Positions 60,844-64,000 of a stretch of 64,000 bases of DNA are shown here, one piece after another. Numbering within the stretch: the stretch's first letter is position 1; the number at the start of each line of letters is the position of its first letter. The DNA is from Rhodospirillales bacterium (lineage in GTDB: Bacteria; Pseudomonadota; Alphaproteobacteria; Micavibrionales; Micavibrionaceae). The stretch covers positions 620,001-684,000 of the forward strand of contig CP060239.1 of the NCBI GenBank assembly GCA_023898785.1. Direction: 5' to 3'. Made by a program: the position numbers and the translations under genes. The notes below the pieces were generated by a model, which made no database searches, was not told the DNA's origin, and saw nothing but the letters and a program-made list of their open reading frames with translations.

Positions 60844-60972
60844 ATGAAACTGACAGACATTGCATGCCGCACAGCAAAGCCCACGGAAAAGAATTACAAA
60901 CTCCGCGATGGCCAAGGGCTATACCTGCTTGTTATGAAGGCCGGAGGCAAAAGCTGGCGCTACGATTACAAG
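60844..60972 (+). pseudogene. N-terminal fragment of a P4-type tyrosine integrase
   Basis: Forty-three codons read MKLTDIACRTAKPTEKNYKLRDGQ and then GLYLLVMKAGGKSWRYDYK. This is the N-terminal domain (DUF4102) of P4/CP4-type integrases, which are about 400 aa long. After codon 43 the sequence loses all similarity and becomes the antisense of a serine recombinase. The DNA-binding and catalytic domains are lost. Position beside tRNA-Asn is the typical integration site. Its ribosome binding site is intact. Confidence 0.85.
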
Positions 60973-61978
60973 ATAAGAAAACATCGCGCACCTGTTCCAG
61001 AACGTCTTCTTCTTTTACCCACATCTTTTTATCGGCATCTTTGGGTTTCCGGCAAATCAGGTAATTATGCCGTTCCTTCTTCCGGTCGCAACTGACAATC
61101 CGGCCTGATACAGCGCATTTGATAAGGCCGCGAAAGATGAACGGGTATTTCGTTTCAGCGACAGCCTGTGTCCGTCCCCTGCCGGTTCTAACGGCTTCAC
61201 AGGCATCGAATAGTTCCTTGCTGATAAGGCTTTCGTATCTGTGGGGCTGCAACCCGCCCTTAATCCGCATCACACCGTAATAAAACGGGTTTTGGATAAG
61301 GTCATGCAGGGTCTGGTTACTGACTTCCTTGCCCTTCCGCGAACGTAAGCCCCATTCCTTGGCTTTACGCCCCAATTCTGACAAGGAATAAACGCCAGTT
61401 GCGTATTCTTCGAAAAACCGCTTTATCAGAAACCCCCTATCAGGGTCAGGAATAATGGTCTTTTTGGCTGTCAGTGCGTCAATCGCGTTCAAGTAGCCCA
61501 AAGGCGCGGTTCCGGGCCATTCCCCATTGGCAACTTTGTGCTTCACGCTGCGCTTGACGTTATCGGAAAGCTGGTCCGTATAGGATTGCGCCATGACCAC
61601 GCCAATCCCCCACATAGCCCTTTCCATGCTGTTTGAATTATTAGTCAGGACGTTATTTTCTTTGATGAAATGATATTCGGCGGCATCCCTATCCAGTAAA
61701 TCCAACAAAAGTGGCATTTCACGAAAGCTACGCTGGAACCTGTCAACGGTGTCAGCAATAACGGCAATCTTTTCTTTCTGCGCTTTGACGAAATCAAGCA
61801 TCCGCATAAATTCAGGCCGCCCGCCCTTCGTCGAACTTTCAATGACGGTATATTGCTTGATGATGGTCAGATTTTTTAATTTGGCGTAGTTCTTTAAATT
61901 TCCAAGCTGCGCGTCCAGCGAATGGCCGTCTTCTTGTTGTTCCTTGGTCGATACACGGGCTAAGATTACGGCTTTCAT
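60932..61978 (-). CDS. large serine recombinase, C-terminally truncated
   Basis: The resolvase domain opens with MKAVILARVSTKEQQEDGHS, with Ser10 as the likely nucleophile. A recombinase domain (PLGYLNAID... GVMRIKGGLQPHRYES) and a zinc-ribbon region (CAVSGRIVSCDRKKERHNYLIC) follow. Family members continue with a coiled coil to 500 residues or more; here the homology stops near DVFLS (residue 336, base 60971). The last 12 residues come from antisense of the integrase fragment. DNA cleavage could survive, but directional integration probably does not. Confidence 0.85.
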   Translation of the reverse strand: MKAVILARVSTKEQQEDGHSLDAQLGNLKNYAKLKNLTIIKQYTVIESSTKGGRPEFMRMLDFVKAQKEKIAVIADTVDRFQRSFREMPLLLDLLDRDAAEYHFIKENNVLTNNSNSMERAMWGIGVVMAQSYTDQLSDNVKRSVKHKVANGEWPGTAPLGYLNAIDALTAKKTIIPDPDRGFLIKRFFEEYATGVYSLSELGRKAKEWGLRSRKGKEVSNQTLHDLIQNPFYYGVMRIKGGLQPHRYESLISKELFDACEAVRTGRGRTQAVAETKYPFIFRGLIKCAVSGRIVSCDRKKERHNYLICRKPKDADKKMWVKEEDVLEQVRDVFLSCNRSASFCLRPS

Positions 61979-62058
61979 ACTTAAATCTTTTCACTTTAGG
62001 ATTGCTGACAGCAAAATTGTAATGGGTTTGGCGAATTTTTAAAAGCCAAAGCTTTGAA

Positions 62059-62670
62059 GTGCAAAGAAAACACATATCCCTTCAACTGGATATATTACGC
62101 CGCGCGAAGACGGACGTAGAAAAAGAAGACGCGATTGCCGAACTTTATAAAGGGGTCGAACGCAGCGCACATTTGGTTAAGCAGTTGTTGGAACTGGCCC
62201 GTCAGGAACCCGATGCGGTTCAAGCGCCGTCTAAAATCTGTGATTTAAGGGATATTGTCACGGATGTTCTGGAACAACACAGGGCGCTTGCAAAAGACAA
62301 GAATATAGACATTCAATTTACGCCAGATGAAAACTGCAACATAGAAGGTGACAAAAATGCTCTTGGCATTATGGTCGGCAATCTTTTGAACAACGCCATT
62401 CTTTACACGGAAACCGGCGGTAAGGTACAGGTATCTTTATCAAAAACGCCGGATGGTGCAACCCTTCGCATTGCTGATAATGGCCCCGGTATTCCAGAAG
62501 AAGAAAAAACGCGCATTTTCGACCGCTTTTACCGTATTGTCGGCACAAACGCGACCGGTTCCGGGCTTGGCCTTTCAATTGTTAAAACCATTGCACAGCG
62601 TCATAACGGCACTATCACTGTCGATAAAGGTCTGGACGACACAGGGACAGCTTTTAACATCGTTTTTTGA
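62059..62670 (+). pseudogene. 3' part of a sensor histidine kinase gene
   Basis: The frame contains the second DHp helix (ISLQLDILRRAKTD to HLVKQLLELARQEPD) and a full ATPase domain: N-box LLNNAILYT, G1 DNGPGIPEEEKTRIFDRFYR, G2 GSGLGLSIVKTIAQRHNG. The phospho-acceptor H-box (HELRTPL type), sensor domain and membrane segments are missing. Sequence similarity probably begins near base 62073. The N-terminal half and any response regulator gene have been lost through the adjoining recombinase. It resembles PmrB/QseC-type kinases. Confidence 0.8.
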
Positions 62671-62684
62671 ATGATTTTTAAGCC

Positions 62685-62701
62685 CTTAAGTTTCCCTTAA
62701 G
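62685..62701 (+). promoter_or_regulatory. PmrA-box-like direct repeat upstream of the glycosyltransferase operon
   Basis: CTTAAG (62685-62690), five bases (TTTCC), then CTTAAG (62696-62701). The spacing and half-sites match the known PmrA/BasR consensus YTTAAK-N5-YTTAAK. It lies 52 bases before a polyprenyl-phosphate glycosyltransferase and between it and a kinase remnant. The -10 element is unclear. Confidence 0.65.
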
Positions 62702-62752
62702 TTTCAAATTACATTTTGCAATTCACGAAATAAGTAAGGGTGAATTGTATCC

Positions 62753-63484
62753 ATGATAAGTGTTGTCGTTCCTGTCTATAATGAAAAAGACAATATCGAA
62801 GCTTTGGTCAGGGAAATTGCCGGGGCCGCAGAAAATCTTCCTATCAGCGAAATCGTGTATGTCGATGATGCCAGCACAGACGGTTCCTTTGACCTTTTGA
62901 AGCAGCTTCGCCCCCAATATTCCGCCTTAAGAATACTAAAACATAAAAACCAGTCGGGCCAATCCGCAGCCATTTGGACGGGTGTAAGGGCCGCAGGAAA
63001 CGACCTTATCGTAACCATGGACGGGGACGGCCAGAACGATCCCACCGATATAAAAACGCTGTGGGAAGCGTACGAATACCATAAAAAGACCTTGCCGAAA
63101 GTTATAGTGCTTGGTGAACGAATCGAGCGCCACGATAGCCTTGTACGCCGCCTGTCATCACGAATTGCGAACAGCATCCGTTCCGGCTTTCTAAAGGACC
63201 AAACGAAAGATACCGGATGTTCGTTAAAATTATTCCAGCGCAAGGATTACTTAAATCTTCCCTATTTCGACCATATGCACCGCTTTTTGCCAGCCCTGAT
63301 GATGCGTGATAATGTACAGCTTGTTCATGTGCCGGTATCGCACCGCCCCCGTGTTCACGGCCAATCCAAATATGGAACGCTGGACCGTGCCCTTGTCGGG
63401 ATAAGTGATATAAGGGGGGTTCTGTGGCTTCAAAAAAGAAACCGCCGTGCTAATTTTGACGATGTTTACGAAGAACTTAATTAA
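62753..63484 (+). CDS. GT2 polyprenyl-phosphate glycosyltransferase (ArnC/DPM1-like)
   Basis: Transfers a sugar from a nucleotide donor to a polyprenyl phosphate, making the donor for an ArnT-type enzyme. VVVPVYNEKDNIE opens the GT-A fold, VDDASTDGS follows, and the catalytic DxD appears in MDGDGQNDP near residue 90. The C-terminus lacks the usual two transmembrane helices of ArnC, as in soluble DPM1-type proteins. AAGGGTGA precedes the ATG. It leads a three-gene operon. Confidence 0.9.
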   Translation: MISVVVPVYNEKDNIEALVREIAGAAENLPISEIVYVDDASTDGSFDLLKQLRPQYSALRILKHKNQSGQSAAIWTGVRAAGNDLIVTMDGDGQNDPTDIKTLWEAYEYHKKTLPKVIVLGERIERHDSLVRRLSSRIANSIRSGFLKDQTKDTGCSLKLFQRKDYLNLPYFDHMHRFLPALMMRDNVQLVHVPVSHRPRVHGQSKYGTLDRALVGISDIRGVLWLQKRNRRANFDDVYEELN

Positions 63485-63497
63485 AAAAGGAAACACT

Positions 63498-63815
63498 ATG
63501 ACATTGACACTTCCAGCACTCAACTTTGAAACCGTCTGGCTTGCCATCGGCTTTTTGGGTCAAGGTCTTTTTTTTATGCGTTTTTTCGTGCAATGGCTGG
63601 CTTCTGAAAAAGCAGGAAAAAGCGTTATGCCCGACGCGTTTTGGTATTTCAGCCTTGCGGGCGGTCTGGTTTTATTTTCCTATGCAATCTGGCGGCAAGA
63701 CCCGGTATTTATGCTAGGCCAAAGCACAGGGCTTTTTATATATGCCCGCAATCTTTATTTCATCCATAACAAAGAAAAAGATGGCACTCCTGAAGGTGTT
63801 TCGGGCTCAAATTAA
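63498..63815 (+). CDS. small membrane protein with lipid A biosynthesis N-terminal (LAB_N) domain
   Basis: A 105-residue protein with about three membrane helices. AIGFLGQGLFFMRFFVQWLASEK, then FWYFSLAGGLVLFSYAIWRQDPVF and GQSTGLFIYARNLYFI, are typical of the LAB_N family. Such proteins are found alone or fused to other enzymes in lipid A and glycan pathways and may move lipid-linked sugars. The ATG at 63498 has AAAAAAGGAAA upstream; an earlier start inside the glycosyltransferase gene is unlikely. Confidence 0.9.
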   Translation: MTLTLPALNFETVWLAIGFLGQGLFFMRFFVQWLASEKAGKSVMPDAFWYFSLAGGLVLFSYAIWRQDPVFMLGQSTGLFIYARNLYFIHNKEKDGTPEGVSGSN

Positions 63816-63825
63816 AGCACCTGAC

Positions 63826-64000
63826 ATGATACAAACCAAGCTGCAACCATTCTGGCCCATCATCGCCATGACAGCCCTGTTTTTAACGGCTGTGTTCTTC
63901 AGGCCGCTTTTGCCGATTGATGAAACCCGTTACATGACGGTAGCATGGGAAATGTGGCTGCGGGGTGATTGGTTTGGACCGTTAACGCTGAATTTTGAAC
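63826..64000 (+). CDS. ArnT/PMT-like glycosyltransferase (GT39-type), partial
   Basis: The frame opens with an ATG at 63826 and runs off the window end (58 residues seen). A membrane helix (about residues 9-25) is followed by RPLLPIDETRYMTVAWEMW and LRGDWFGPLTLNFE. The IDETRY motif with the acidic residues in the first periplasmic loop is the signature of ArnT-type lipid A glycosyltransferases. These move a sugar from undecaprenyl phosphate to lipid A or similar acceptors. Only the N-terminus is visible. Confidence 0.85.
   Translation, partial: MIQTKLQPFWPIIAMTALFLTAVFFRPLLPIDETRYMTVAWEMWLRGDWFGPLTLNFE

Noticed and set aside
60771..61095. Two open frames reading from the integrase fragment into the recombinase region
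   Set aside because: Beyond 60972 they are antisense to the recombinase and encode no integrase motif, so the gene is truncated rather than a fusion.

Overview
The window reads as a piece of an alphaproteobacterial chromosome. The markers are a CcrM-type adenine methyltransferase, a PopZ-like polar organiser, separate b and b' ATP synthase subunits, and a 6S RNA lying between zapA and the 5-formyltetrahydrofolate cyclo-ligase gene. Base composition looks intermediate, with clearly AT-richer islands. I cannot name the genus; a Rhodospirillales- or Micavibrionales-like lineage is a guess from gene order. No rRNA, CRISPR array or complete insertion sequence was seen.

Layout. 1-6.9 kb is a surface-polysaccharide region. 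A leftward CDP-deoxysugar operon (rfbF-rfbG-rfbC and the start of a C-methyltransferase) faces rightward glycosyltransferases and an AsnB-type amidotransferase. 7-20 kb holds a ZIP transporter, rplU-rpmA-obgE-proB, pepN, rnhB, ccrM with a remarkable GANTC-dense leader, mutY, a DciA-like gene, efp, suhB and an OmpA-like protein. 20.7-30.8 kb holds a DsbA-like protein, smc, the F0 ATP synthase operon, proA-nadD, a candidate orphan small RNA, rsfS (no ordinary start codon; ATT is likely) and rlmH. 30.9-43.3 kb holds an EnvC-like factor, a CtpA protease, a divergent polysaccharide deacetylase, rppH, the leftward tolQRAB-ybgC operon (no pal next to it), ruvCAB and yebC.

43.4-47.6 kb holds a response regulator with an unknown partner, ymdB, the cyclo-ligase, 6S RNA, zapA and a small coiled-coil gene. 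47.6-59.1 kb holds central carbon genes (tkt, gap, class I fba; no pgk), a second candidate small RNA, a winged-helix regulator, epmA, rpmE, valS, popZ and pcm. tRNA-Cys, a secreted sialidase-like protein and tRNA-Asn follow.

Downstream of tRNA-Asn (60.7-62.7 kb) is a scar of nested mobile DNA. A P4-type integrase is cut after 43 codons, head to head with a serine recombinase truncated at its C-terminus. The recombinase in turn adjoins a sensor-kinase gene that has lost its N-terminal half. Beyond it, a textbook PmrA-box-like repeat precedes a polyprenyl-phosphate glycosyltransferase, a small LAB_N-type membrane protein and an ArnT-like glycosyltransferase that runs off the end. This looks like a lipid A or surface-glycan remodelling operon.

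The main leads are the PmrA-box operon separated from a broken kinase, the GANTC and DnaA-box cluster before ccrM, two orphan promoter-terminator RNA genes (29.75 and 51.2 kb), and the rsfS start. All functions are inferred from reading the sequence; no database search was run.
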